From Massilia sp. KIM (GTDB lineage: Bacteria > Pseudomonadota > Gammaproteobacteria > Burkholderiales > Burkholderiaceae_D): 64,000 nt of DNA. The notes beneath the pieces are model-generated. The model saw only the letters and a program-made list of their open reading frames with translations, did not search any database and had not been told where the DNA came from. Where the stretch lies: positions 2,604,001 to 2,668,000 of the forward strand of contig NZ_MVAD01000001.1 in the NCBI RefSeq assembly GCF_002007115.1, written 5' to 3'. Below are positions 18,111 through 29,518 of the stretch, piece after piece. Numbering within the stretch: the stretch's first letter is position 1; each line of letters begins with the position of its first letter. Made by a program: the position numbers and the translations under genes.

Positions 18111-19129
18111 CCTCGTTGATGCTCCAGGAAGCGCTGTCCGCCAGTGAGTGCGTCGCTCTGCAACTGTCCCGGGACCAGGACCGCTATGCGGAACTGGGCC
18201 GCACCCTGCGTTCGCCCCGTTTCCACAGCGCCGTCACGGTGGCGCGCGGGAGCTCGGACCACGCCTCCAGCTACCTCGCCTACCTGACCATGGCGCGCAC
18301 GGGCCACCTGGTCACCTCGCTGCCGATGTCGCTCATCACCCTGTACAAATCGCCGATCAAGGCCAGCGACACCCTGGCGATCTCGATCTCGCAATCGGGC
18401 CAGAGCCCCGACGTGGTCGAGCCGATCCGCTACTTCCGCGAAGGCGGCGCCACCACCGTGGCCCTGGTCAACGATGCCGATTCGCCGCTGGCGCAAGCCG
18501 CCGAGTGGACCATGCCCCTGCACGCCGGCAAGGAGCAGAGCGTGGCCGCGACCAAGAGCTTCATCACCAGCCTGGTGGCCGGCGCGCGCCTGGTGGCCGA
18601 GTGGCAGGACGACGCCGAACTGAAGGACGGCATCGCGGCCCTGCCCGAGGCGCTGGCGAACGCCGCCAAGGCCGACTGGTCCTCCGCCATCGAGGTGCTG
18701 GCCCCGGCCCGCAACATCATGGTGGTCGGCCGCGGCATCAGCTTCCCGGTGGCCCTGGAGTCGGCCCTCAAGTTCAAGGAAACCTCGGCCCTGCAGGCCG
18801 AAGCCTTCTCCGGCGCCGAGATCAAGCACGGCCCGATGGCCCTGATCGAGGAAGGCTATCCGCTGCTGATCTTCGCCACCCGCGGTCCGGCCCAGGCCGG
18901 CCTGGTGGCCCTGGCCGAGGAAATGCGTGGCCGTGGCGCGCGCGTGCTGCTCGCCGCTCCGGCGGACATCGCCAGCCGCGACCTGACCCTGCCGACGGCG
19001 GCCATCCCTGACCTCGATCCGATCGCCGCGGTGCAGGCCTTCTACGTGATGGCGGCCGGCCTGTCGAAAGCGCGCGGCCTCGACCCGGACCGTCCCCGCC
19101 ACCTGAGCAAAGTCACCAAGACCAACTGA
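18107..19129 (+). CDS. SIS-domain glucosamine-6-phosphate deaminase (NagB-II type)
   Basis: A 340-residue protein of two SIS domains without the glutaminase domain of GlmS. Signatures are VARGSSDHASSYLAYLT, ISISQSGQSPDVVEPI, KEQSVAATKSFITSL and VVGRGISFPVALESALKFKE, then AEAFSGAEIKHGPMALI. In operons with nagA and nagK this family replaces classical NagB and converts glucosamine-6-phosphate to fructose-6-phosphate and ammonia. The start is GTG 18107, overlapping the nagA stop, with AAGGAGA upstream. An AgaS-like role in galactosamine use is less likely given the context. Confidence 0.87.
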
Positions 19130-19131
19130 GC

Positions 19132-20625
19132 ATGAACGCACCCGCACAAGACTATCTCGACCTTGCCGGCCAACTGATGATGGTGCGGCTGTTCGGCACC
19201 GAACTCAATGCCGACACCGAGGCCTTCCTGCGCGCCCACAAGGTGCGCGGCGCCTGCCTGTTCCGCCAGAACATGACGGACGCGGCCCAGCTGACCCGCT
19301 TCACCGGGGCCCTGCGCGAGGCCATGGGGCCGGAGGCCCTGATCGGCCTCGACCAGGAAGGCGGCGCCGTGGTGCGCTCGACCTGGGTGCCGGCCCCGCC
19401 GAGCGCCATGTCGCTCGGCGCGGCCAACGATCCGGATCTCGCGCGCGAAGTCGGCGCGGCCGTGGCGCGCGCGGTGCGCGCCCTCGGCTTCAACTGGAAC
19501 TTCGCGCCGGTGCTGGACCTGAACAACAATCCGCACAACCCGGTGATCGCCGAGCGCTCCTTCGGCGCCGACCCCGAGACCGCGACCCGCATCGCCCTGG
19601 CCTGGATGGAAGGCAGCGAGCGCGAAGGCGTGGCCTGCTGCGTCAAGCACTTCCCCGGCCACGGCGACACCCATGTCGATTCGCACCGCGACCTGCCGAG
19701 CGTGGACAAGCCGCTGGCGGAGCTGGAGCGTTTCGAGTTCGCGCCCTTCCGCATCGCCGCGCCTCACGCGCCGGCGGTCATGACGGCCCATATCGTCTAC
19801 CCGGCGCTCGACCCCGAGCACCCGGCCACGATGTCGCGCCGCATCCTGACCGGCATCCTGCGCGAGCAGTTCGGCTACCAGGGCGTGATCATCACCGACG
19901 GCATGGACATGCACGCCATCGCCCACCGCTACGCCGCCGGCCAGGCCGCCGCCAACGCGCTGGTCGCGGGCGCGGACATGGTGATGGCGATCGGGTCGCG
20001 CGAGACCCAGGTCGAGACCGTGCATGCGATCGCCGCCGCGATCCGCGACGGCCTGCTGCCGCTGCCCGAAGTCGAAGCGCGCCTGGCGCGCCTGTCGGCC
20101 CTGGCCAAGGCGCATCCGGCCGGCGCGCTCGCCTACGCGCAGGAAAGCGATGACCGCGCCCTGATGGCGCGCGCCTGGCGCGCGGGCCTGAGCCTGTTGG
20201 GCCAGCCGCAGCGTCCGGCCAAAGGGAGCAAGATCCGCCTGGTGGCGCGCCAGGATGTGGTCAGCGATGGGGTGTCGGAAGCCGGCGTGCCGGCCGCCCA
20301 GATCGCCGCCGCGCTGGGCCGCCTGTACGAGGTGGAGCTGACGACCTTCGCCGACCCCGAGACCTTCGACTGGAGCGCCCTGCCCCAGGACGGACGCTTC
20401 ACCATCCTCGCCTCGACCTCGCGCCGCCGCTACGGCCCACATGCGCGCGCGACCTGGAAGCCGGATCTGCATATTGCTTTGTGGAATCCGTATCAGGCCT
20501 TGGACTTCGCTGCGCCGGCGGTGATGACCTATGGCTTCGCGCCGCCGGCCGTGGAGGCTGCGGTCGCCTGGCTGGGTGGGGAGATCGAAGCATCGGGCCG
20601 CTGCCCGGTGCCGGGCTTCAACTGA
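19132..20625 (+). CDS. nagZ: Glycoside hydrolase family 3 beta-N-acetylhexosaminidase (NagZ-like)
   Basis: A 497-residue protein with no signal peptide, so cytosolic. Residues 1-340 form the NagZ barrel with LIGLDQEGGAVVR and the NagZ-specific motif KHFPGHGDTHVDSHRDLP that supplies the His/Asp general acid pair; the nucleophile lies in ITDGMDMHAI. About 150 further residues form a C-terminal domain lacking in the short E. coli NagZ. It starts 2 bases after the deaminase gene and is the last gene of the operon, feeding GlcNAc from chitooligomers or muropeptides to NagK. Confidence 0.88.
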   Translation: MNAPAQDYLDLAGQLMMVRLFGTELNADTEAFLRAHKVRGACLFRQNMTDAAQLTRFTGALREAMGPEALIGLDQEGGAVVRSTWVPAPPSAMSLGAANDPDLAREVGAAVARAVRALGFNWNFAPVLDLNNNPHNPVIAERSFGADPETATRIALAWMEGSEREGVACCVKHFPGHGDTHVDSHRDLPSVDKPLAELERFEFAPFRIAAPHAPAVMTAHIVYPALDPEHPATMSRRILTGILREQFGYQGVIITDGMDMHAIAHRYAAGQAAANALVAGADMVMAIGSRETQVETVHAIAAAIRDGLLPLPEVEARLARLSALAKAHPAGALAYAQESDDRALMARAWRAGLSLLGQPQRPAKGSKIRLVARQDVVSDGVSEAGVPAAQIAAALGRLYEVELTTFADPETFDWSALPQDGRFTILASTSRRRYGPHARATWKPDLHIALWNPYQALDFAAPAVMTYGFAPPAVEAAVAWLGGEIEASGRCPVPGFN

Positions 20626-21070
20626 TTTAAGGTTCGCAGACCAGCGGATCATTTTGTAGTCGCAAGCCTCAAGACCGTCATTCCGGCGAAGGCCGGAATC
20701 CAAGTTCAGCTGAGCAGCCAATCAAACAAACTTGGGTTCCGGCCTTCGCCGGAACGACGGTCTTGGGGCTAACAAAGCCTTGTAGAGCCTTCTGTGCCAT
20801 CAAGGCCTAGATGGGTCGGGCACACAATTTCACACCCACGATTCAACCATCCACCCCACTCAAGCGTTACTACCCCTGCACGCGTGCTCCCCATGACACT
20901 CGTGGTAACGCTATGTAACCGTATGCACGCGCCCACCGCGCCCTGCGGCACAATTGCCGAGCCCGAGAATGCAGTTTGTGGGACAATGCACGCTTTGTCC
21001 AAGATGGCATTTTCGCACTATTGGCGAAAGCGCACGTCGCTCATTTTTTGTCTTGATTGAAGGATACTCC
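20626..21070. other. Intergenic region with paired palindromic repeat (locus 1)
   Basis: The region between nagZ and the TPR gene. It contains repeat locus 1 (20671-20764): two copies of a CGTCRTTCCGGCGAAGGCC-type palindrome in inverted orientation, together able to form one long hairpin whose arms also match outside the core (AAGACCGTC / GACGGTCTT). It probably ends the nag transcript. Downstream, 20870-21060 should hold the TPR gene promoter. Confidence 0.65.
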
Positions 21071-22387
21071 ATGGCTCAATTCCGTCTTGCCCGCCTCTGC
21101 CTGATGCTGGCCGCCGTCGGCCTGACTACTCCGGCCCTGATGACCAGTGCCCACGCCCAGCAAAAAGCCGACGCGCCGGCAGCCGCCGCAGCGCCGAAGG
21201 ACACCGTGCGCCCCGAGCTGTTCAAGCTGCTCGACCCGGCCGCGATCAAGCCGTTGATGGACGCCAAGAACTACGCCGAAATCCAGAACCGCGTCACCCA
21301 GGCCGAAGCCATCCCGAACCGCACCCCCTACGAAGACTTCGTGCTCAACCGCATGAAGCTGACCCTCGGCTCGGCCACCAACAACAACGCGATCACCCTG
21401 CCGGCCCTGGAAGCCGTGATCAACTCGGGCCGCCTGCAGCCTGAAGAACAGGCTAACTTCATCCAGGCCATGGCCAACATGCACTTCAACGCCAAGGATT
21501 ACCCGAAGGCGATCGAGTGGTTCAAGCGCTACCAGAAGGAAAGCTCGACCCCGGAAAAAGTGCGCCCCTCGCTGATCCGCTCCTACTACCTGAGCGGCGA
21601 CTTCGCGACCGCGAAGACCGAACTGCTGCCGCTGATCAACGACCTGGAAAAGGCCGGCAAGGCCCCGAGCGAGGAAGACCTGCGCCTGCTGGCCTCGGCG
21701 GCCAACAAGGTCAAGGATGACGCGACCTACCTGGTGGGCCTGGAGAAGCTGGCCAACTACTACCCGAACGACGATTTCTGGACCGACCTGCTGAACCGCG
21801 GCGTGGCGCGCAAGCCGGGCTTCGACGCCAACACCAACATGGTCAACGTGTACCGCCTGGAATTCGCCGCCGTCAAGCAGATGGCGCCGGAAGAGTACGT
21901 CGACCTGGCCGAGCTGGCCATGCGCGACGGCTTCCCGGCCGAAGCCAAGAAGGTGATGGACGCCGGCTTCGCCAACGGCGTGCTGGGCAAGGGCGGCAAC
22001 GCCAAGACCCACACCGCCCTGCGCGACAAGGCGACCAAGGGCGCGGCCGACGACGCCAAGACCATCGCCGCCGGCGAAGCCGCGGCCGCCAAGGCCAAGA
22101 CCGGCGCCGGCCTGGTCAACCTGGGCTGGGCTTACGCCACCATGGACCAGGGCGACAAGGGTGTGCCCTTCATCCAGCAGGGTATCGCCAAGGGCGGCCT
22201 GAAGAATCCGGAAGAAGCCAAGCTGCGCCTGGGCATGGCCCAGGTTCGCGCCGGCAAGCAGGCCGACGCGATCAAGACCTTCGAGACCGTCAAGGGCGGC
22301 GGCGGCGCCGGCGACCTGGCCAAGTACTGGATCATGCTGATCAACCAGCAGCAGCGCGGCGGCGGCGCCCAGACCGCTGCCCAGTAA
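21071..22387 (+). CDS. Exported TPR protein
   Basis: A 438-residue protein with a signal peptide (residues 1-29, cleavage after AHA) and an Ala/Pro linker. It is mostly helical with TPR-like pairs, for example FIQAMANMHFNAKDYPKAIE with WFKRYQKE, and AGLVNLGWAYATMDQGDKGV near the C-terminus. It should lie in the periplasm and mediate protein contacts. ATG 21071 is chosen for the signal peptide and an AAGGA ribosome site. Monocistronic; function unknown. Confidence 0.75.
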   Translation: MAQFRLARLCLMLAAVGLTTPALMTSAHAQQKADAPAAAAAPKDTVRPELFKLLDPAAIKPLMDAKNYAEIQNRVTQAEAIPNRTPYEDFVLNRMKLTLGSATNNNAITLPALEAVINSGRLQPEEQANFIQAMANMHFNAKDYPKAIEWFKRYQKESSTPEKVRPSLIRSYYLSGDFATAKTELLPLINDLEKAGKAPSEEDLRLLASAANKVKDDATYLVGLEKLANYYPNDDFWTDLLNRGVARKPGFDANTNMVNVYRLEFAAVKQMAPEEYVDLAELAMRDGFPAEAKKVMDAGFANGVLGKGGNAKTHTALRDKATKGAADDAKTIAAGEAAAAKAKTGAGLVNLGWAYATMDQGDKGVPFIQQGIAKGGLKNPEEAKLRLGMAQVRAGKQADAIKTFETVKGGGGAGDLAKYWIMLINQQQRGGGAQTAAQ

Positions 22388-22403
22388 GTTGCTTGCTGTA
22401 ATG

Positions 22404-22576
22404 AAAGCCGGTCGCCTGCCCTAATGCTGTTAAGTTAGCCGTGAAACCGTCGTTCCGGCGAAGGCCGGAACCCAAGTTCTCCTGCGCAGACACGGACGCA
22501 AACTTGGGTCCCGGCCTCCGCCGGGACGACGCTCAAGCGCTAACTGAACGGCATTAGGGCGCCTGCCCGGCTTTTT
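22404..22576 (+). terminator. Rho-independent terminator split by a MITE
   Basis: AAAGCCGG (22404-22411) and CCGGCTTTTTT (22568-22576 plus one T) would form a canonical stem with an 8-base TCGCCTGC loop and T-tract if the 141 bases 22419-22559 and one copy of the CGCCTG duplication were removed. It originally ended the TPR transcript. The insertion carries its own hairpins, so termination may persist. Confidence 0.65.
22419..22559. mobile_element. 141-bp MITE-like element with paired palindromes
   Basis: The element has terminal inverted repeats beginning CCCTAATGC at both ends; over 21 positions (22419-22439 against 22539-22559) 19 match. It is flanked by a perfect 6-bp duplication CGCCTG (22413-22418 and 22560-22565). 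Inside are two inverted copies of the ~30-bp dispersed palindrome (22446-22478 and 22501-22531). It encodes no protein and would need a transposase supplied in trans. Confidence 0.65.
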
Positions 22577-22704
22577 TCGTTAACCGGGCCGCCTGCCGGC
22601 AAAGCTGTCCCCGCTCCGTCCCGCTTCCCCTGCCATATCGTGCGTACCCGCACATAAGCCCGGCCGAGGCCGCTCCATAATGGCCGCGATTACCCGGAGC
22701 TCCC

Positions 22705-23775
22705 ATGACGACCGTACGCAAGGGCCAGGCGCCCGCCAAGCTGGACCGCAACGAATTCCACCTGCGCTTCCGCCGCGCTTTCTACGACCCGGCCTACGAG
22801 CAGATCGACCGCGAGCTGGCCGCCGTCGAGGACGTCGCCTGGAAGGCCTATGCCGACAGCAACAAATCCCCGCGCACCGTAAAGGCCGGCCCCGGCTTCG
22901 CCGATCCGGACTACGACCTCTCGGTCGAATGGAAGGAGGCGCACGCGCGCCTGCTGGCCGCCGAGCAGCGCCAGAAGGACCCCGCGACCCCCAGCCGCGT
23001 CCTGCTCATCAACGGCTCGGCGCGCAACGACGGCAGCTGCCCCGGCGAGATGTCCAAGAGCTGGCGCATGACCATGCTGGCGCGCGAGGTGCTCGAGAGC
23101 GGGGGCGTCGAGGCCGACGTGCTCGACCTGAGCCTGCAGATCTCGGACTACGACCGCCACATCTACCCCTGCAAGGCCTGCGTCTCCACCGCCATGCCGC
23201 TCTGCCACTGGCCCTGCAGCTGCTACCCCAACCACGCCGAGCGCCAGACCAACGACTGGATGAACGAGATCTACGAGCGCTGGGTGGCGGCCCACGGCGT
23301 CATCATCGTCACCCCGGTCTACTGGTACCAGGCCCCGGCGGTGCTCAAGCTGATGATCGACCGCCTGGTGTGCGCCGACGGCGGCAATCCGGACCCCAGC
23401 TCGACCCAGGGCAAGGAGGCCGAGCTTGCCAAGCAAATCGAGCAGCGCGGCTGGGATTACCCGAAGCACCTGGCCGGGCGCGCCTTCGGCCTGGTGGTGC
23501 ACGGCGACGTGGCCGGCATCGAGGGCACGCGGCGGGCGCTGTCGGACTGGCTCAACTGGATGGGGCTGGTGGATTCGGGCAGCTTCGGCCAGCTCGACCG
23601 CTACGTCGGCTACTACGAAAACTATGCCGACAGCCACGAGCACCTGGACCGCGACATGGCGGTGCAGGAGGAGGTGCGCAACGTCGCGCGCGCCGTGCTC
23701 GAAGCGGTGAAGGAAGTGCGCGCCGGCCGGGTGCGGGTGGTCAGCCATGCCCTGCGCAACCCGCGTCCCAAGTAA
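22705..23775 (+). CDS. NAD(P)H-dependent flavodoxin-fold oxidoreductase
   Basis: A 356-residue protein with an N-terminal helical extension of about 90 residues and then an NADPH-dependent FMN reductase/flavodoxin fold: RVLLINGSARNDGSCPGEMS binds FMN phosphate, followed by DLSLQISDYDRHIYPCKACV and VIIVTPVYWYQAPAVLKLMI. A Cys-rich stretch (CHWPCSCYPN) is unusual for simple reductases and could bind metal or form disulfides. It is cytosolic. The GntR gene follows 15 bases later and may be co-transcribed. Substrate unknown. Confidence 0.75.
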   Translation: MTTVRKGQAPAKLDRNEFHLRFRRAFYDPAYEQIDRELAAVEDVAWKAYADSNKSPRTVKAGPGFADPDYDLSVEWKEAHARLLAAEQRQKDPATPSRVLLINGSARNDGSCPGEMSKSWRMTMLAREVLESGGVEADVLDLSLQISDYDRHIYPCKACVSTAMPLCHWPCSCYPNHAERQTNDWMNEIYERWVAAHGVIIVTPVYWYQAPAVLKLMIDRLVCADGGNPDPSSTQGKEAELAKQIEQRGWDYPKHLAGRAFGLVVHGDVAGIEGTRRALSDWLNWMGLVDSGSFGQLDRYVGYYENYADSHEHLDRDMAVQEEVRNVARAVLEAVKEVRAGRVRVVSHALRNPRPK

Positions 23776-23790
23776 AGGCGCTTTGGTATC

Positions 23791-24540
23791 ATGCGCCGCA
23801 TGACGCCACTCGCCCAACTCATGTACAACATCGCCGGCAGCGCCAAGCTGCCGCTCTACCAGCAGCTCCAGCGCGCGCTGCGCCAGGCGATCGACGAAGG
23901 CGCCCTGGGTCCGGCCGCCGCCCTGCCGGCCGAGCGCCAGCTGGCCCAGGAGCTGGGCATTTCGCGCATCACGGTCAGGAAGGCCATCGACGGCCTGGTG
24001 GAGGAAGGGCTGCTGGTGCGCCGTCCGGGTTCCGGCAACTTCATCAACACCCGCATCGAGAAGAACTTCGCCAAGCTCAGTTCCTTTTCAGAAGACATGC
24101 GCTCGCGCGGCAAGACCCCGCGCAGCGAGTGGCTCAAGCGCACCGAGGGCCTGGTGACGCCCGAGGAAGCGCTGCGCCTGCGGCTGTCGCCCGGGACCCG
24201 GGTCTACCGCTTCCACCGCATCCGCTACGCCGACGATCTGCCGATGTGCCTCGAATACGCGACCATCGCGGCGGCCGCCCTGCCCTCGCTGGAGGCGGTG
24301 GGGGAATCGATGTACGAGGCGCTGGAGGCGGCCGGGAACCGGCCGGTCAGGGCCTTGCAGCGCCTGTCGGCGCTGCTGCTGAACGCGGAGCAGGCCAGGC
24401 TGCTGCAGGCCAGCCAGGGGGATGCGGGATTGTGCGTGGAGAGACTGGGCTTCCTGCGCGATGGGCGGGCGGTGGAGTTTTGCCGGTCTTACTTCAGGGG
24501 GGATATGTATGACTTTGTGGCGGAGTTGAATGCGGGGTGA
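23791..24540 (+). CDS. GntR-family regulator, HutC/UTRA type (probable GlcNAc-responsive)
   Basis: A 249-residue regulator with a winged helix (about 18-85: LPLYQQLQRALRQAIDEGAL, AERQLAQELGISRITVRKAI, RRPGSGNFI) and a UTRA ligand domain (about 100-240) with SFSEDMRSRGKTPRSEWLKR and RVYRFHRIRYADDLPMCLEY. HutC-type regulators of the NagQ/NagR group bind glucosamine-6-phosphate derivatives. The nag operon lies 7 kb upstream and has matching half-sites. ATG 23791 and ATG 23800 are both possible; neither has a good ribosome site. A TGGTAT precedes the first ATG and could be an auto-operator. Confidence 0.8.
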   Translation: MRRMTPLAQLMYNIAGSAKLPLYQQLQRALRQAIDEGALGPAAALPAERQLAQELGISRITVRKAIDGLVEEGLLVRRPGSGNFINTRIEKNFAKLSSFSEDMRSRGKTPRSEWLKRTEGLVTPEEALRLRLSPGTRVYRFHRIRYADDLPMCLEYATIAAAALPSLEAVGESMYEALEAAGNRPVRALQRLSALLLNAEQARLLQASQGDAGLCVERLGFLRDGRAVEFCRSYFRGDMYDFVAELNAG

Positions 24541-24566
24541 TGGGGGGCGTTCGTGGTGCGCGGCTA

Positions 24567-24699
24567 AACTTGGGTCCCCGCCTTCGCGGGGACGACGTTG
24601 GTTGGAGCTGATAGAAAGATGTGGGCAGCGACTTCGGACGGCGCCAACTTCGGACACGTGCTACAGCACGTCGTCCCCGCGAAGGCGGGGACCCAAGTT
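24567..24699. repeat. Paired palindromic repeat, locus 3
   Basis: Two inverted copies of the dispersed unit: AACTTGGGTCCCCGCCTTCG... (24567-24598) and its reverse complement (24668-24699), with a spacer of about 70 bases. It lies between the convergent GntR and SDR genes and probably ends both transcripts. Confidence 0.75.
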
Positions 24700-24721
24700 G
24701 CATGCAGACCCGTAGCCCGCC

Positions 24722-25513
24722 TCACACCGCCGTTAAACCGCCATCCACCACCAGTTCATGCCCGTTGACGTACGACGCCTGATCCGAACACAACCACAAC
24801 GCCGCATTCGCGATCTCCGCCGCCTCGGCGACGCGCCCGACCGGGGTCGCCGACTTGATCTTCTTCTCGATGCCCGGATCGCGCTCGATCGCGCGGGCCA
24901 GCATCGGCGTCTTGACCGCCGCCGGGCACAGGGCGTTGACGCGGATGCCGCTGCGCGCGTATTCCGCCGCCGCGCTCTTGGTCAAACCGACCACCGCATG
25001 TTTGCTGGCGCCATAGATGGCGCGGTTGGGCGAAGCCACCAGGGCCGACACCGAGGCCATGTTGACGATCGCTCCGCCGCCCTGCTTGAGCATCTGGCGC
25101 AGCTGGTGCTTCATGCACAGCCACACGCCCTTGACGTTGACGCCCATGATGCGGTCGAACTGCTCGTCCTCGCCCTCGGCCAGCGGCTGGCCTTCCTCGT
25201 CGATCGCGGCATTGTTCACCGCGTAGTCCAGGCGGCCGTAGTAGTTGATGGTCTTCTCGACCAGCGCTTCCACGTCCGCGGCGCGCGCCACGTTACTCTG
25301 TACGAACAAGGCCTTGCCGCCCGACTCGACGATCATCGCCGCCGTCGCATGGCCACCCTCGATCGAGGTGTCCGCCACGACGACGCAGGCGCCGGCCCGG
25401 CCGAAGGCCAGCGCGACCGCCCGCCCGATGCCGCTCGCGGCCCCGGTGACGAGAACGACCTTGCCCGAAAACGAGATCCCCGCTTCCGGCTGCTGCTTGC
25501 TGATGCCCTTCAT
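24722..25513 (-). CDS. Short-chain dehydrogenase/reductase (classical SDR)
   Basis: A 263-residue classical SDR: NAD(P) loop VVLVTGAASGIGRAVALAFG, the NNAA motif (AVNNAAIDEE), catalytic Ser in VNMASVSALVA, YGASKHAVVGLTK with the Tyr/Lys pair, and VNGHELVVDGG at the C-terminus. An Asp after strand 2 (VVADTS) points to NAD rather than NADP. ATG 25513 is chosen for its GGGAG ribosome site. The substrate cannot be told. Confidence 0.88.
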   Translation of the reverse strand: MKGISKQQPEAGISFSGKVVLVTGAASGIGRAVALAFGRAGACVVVADTSIEGGHATAAMIVESGGKALFVQSNVARAADVEALVEKTINYYGRLDYAVNNAAIDEEGQPLAEGEDEQFDRIMGVNVKGVWLCMKHQLRQMLKQGGGAIVNMASVSALVASPNRAIYGASKHAVVGLTKSAAAEYARSGIRVNALCPAAVKTPMLARAIERDPGIEKKIKSATPVGRVAEAAEIANAALWLCSDQASYVNGHELVVDGGLTAV

Positions 25514-25630
25514 GATACTCCCAGGATGAAACTGCGCAACGTATGCTGCCAAAGGGAAACATTTTAACGCACGCGGTTTCGCCTGTCACAAATGGCCGGG
25601 TTTTCCCGGCCGGTTGTTGCAAACCTGTCT

Positions 25631-28378
<2,748 letters not shown>

Positions 28379-28512
28379 GGGATCCCTTCACTGGTGCGGC
28401 GGGCGTGGGGGCGGGCCGCCGATCATCGGGATGGTAGCAGAGGATGGGGGTGTCGCGGGCTTGCGGTGCGCGCGTGGACGCGCGGCCCCGCCTGGGAGGC
28501 GCCTTGGACTGC

Positions 28513-28962
28513 TTATTGACGGACGCGTTTTTCGTGGGCCTGCTGCCAGCCGCTGATGCGCGACAGTTCGCCCATTTCCTCGGCCAGGAATTCGAGCAGG
28601 TCGTCGGCGCTGACGATGCCGCTCAGGTTGCCGCTGGCGTCGACCACCGGCAGGCGGCGCACGCCGTGCAGGCGCATGCGTTCGATGGTCTCGTAGACGT
28701 CGTCGGTATCGCCCGCCACCAGCAGTTCTTCGCTCATGATGTCGCCCACCTGCAGGCTGGCCGGGTCGAGCCCGGGCGCGATGACCGACACCACGATGTC
28801 GCGGTCGGTGATGATGCCGACCGGGGCGCTGCCCGCCCCGTCCGAATCGATCACGACCAGGTCGCCGACATGGTACTTGCGCATGAGCAGGGCCGCGCCC
28901 TGCACGGTCTCCTCGCGCGTGCAGTAGACGGTGTGGACGGTGCAGATGTCGCCGATGTGCAT
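28513..28962 (-). CDS. Two-CBS-domain protein
   Basis: A 149-residue protein made of a CBS pair: MHIGDICTVHTVYCTREETV through GIITDRDIVV, then VGDIMSEELLVAGDTDDVYE through GIVSADDLLEFLAEE. Such Bateman modules bind adenine nucleotides such as AMP or ATP. It has no effector domain, so it probably works as an energy-sensing partner of another protein. It lies between two genes on the same strand but is separated from the upstream DUF3579 gene by a terminator. Confidence 0.88.
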   Translation of the reverse strand: MHIGDICTVHTVYCTREETVQGAALLMRKYHVGDLVVIDSDGAGSAPVGIITDRDIVVSVIAPGLDPASLQVGDIMSEELLVAGDTDDVYETIERMRLHGVRRLPVVDASGNLSGIVSADDLLEFLAEEMGELSRISGWQQAHEKRVRQ

Positions 28963-28999
28963 GGTGTCCTCGCGGATTGCTATCCAATCACGCTAGGCC

Positions 29000-29041
29000 G
29001 AAACAAAACTGGCGCTTTGATATGTATCAAAGCGCCAGTTT
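29000..29041 (-). terminator. Strong intrinsic terminator after the DUF3579 gene
   Basis: A perfect 17-bp inverted repeat, AAACTGGCGCTTTGATA (29006-29022) and its complement (29025-29041), with a two-base centre. Read on the minus strand it follows the DUF3579 stop and is followed by TTTTGTTT. Confidence 0.8.
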
Positions 29042-29060
29042 GGAATCGGGCAAGTGCGGA

Positions 29061-29414
29061 TCAGGCCGCGCTGGGTTTCTTTTCGCCAGGCAGGGGCACG
29101 AAGCAGGCGTCGACCACTTGCAGGTCATTGTCCTTGGCGAAGCTGTTCACGAAGTGGTAGGCCATCGGTTCGACCTGCTGCAGCTTGTGGCTCACCACCA
29201 CCGCCTTGGTGCCGTTGACCACGGTGGGGTGCACGTAAGGCGAAAACTTCAGGTGCGCATCCAGGCCCGAGGAACCCGGGCAGAAGCAGGACATGACGCC
29301 GCACAGGCGCTCCGCCCAGTCGCTCGGGCGAAATTGCCTGCCTTTGTTCGTGATGCCCAGGATGAAGAACTCGCCTGCTTGTTCCTGATCCGTGGTGTGC
29401 GCTAACTCGGCCAT
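29061..29414 (-). CDS. DUF3579 family protein
   Basis: A 117-residue protein of a family largely restricted to betaproteobacteria: FILGITNKGRQFRPSDWAER, LCGVMSCFCPGSSGLDAHLK, YVHPTVVNGTKAVVVSHKL. Two cysteines (CFC) in the middle may bind metal or act in redox. It is soluble and of unknown function, ending in its own terminator. Confidence 0.85.
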   Translation of the reverse strand: MAELAHTTDQEQAGEFFILGITNKGRQFRPSDWAERLCGVMSCFCPGSSGLDAHLKFSPYVHPTVVNGTKAVVVSHKLQQVEPMAYHFVNSFAKDNDLQVVDACFVPLPGEKKPSAA

Positions 29415-29518
29415 AGTGCTGCTTGCTCAAACAGAAAGTACTGCGTGGATGAGAACAACCTCAGCTCAGTATTATATCTTATAGAAGACTTGGGGACGAG
29501 GCCCGCTGCGCCACAGTT

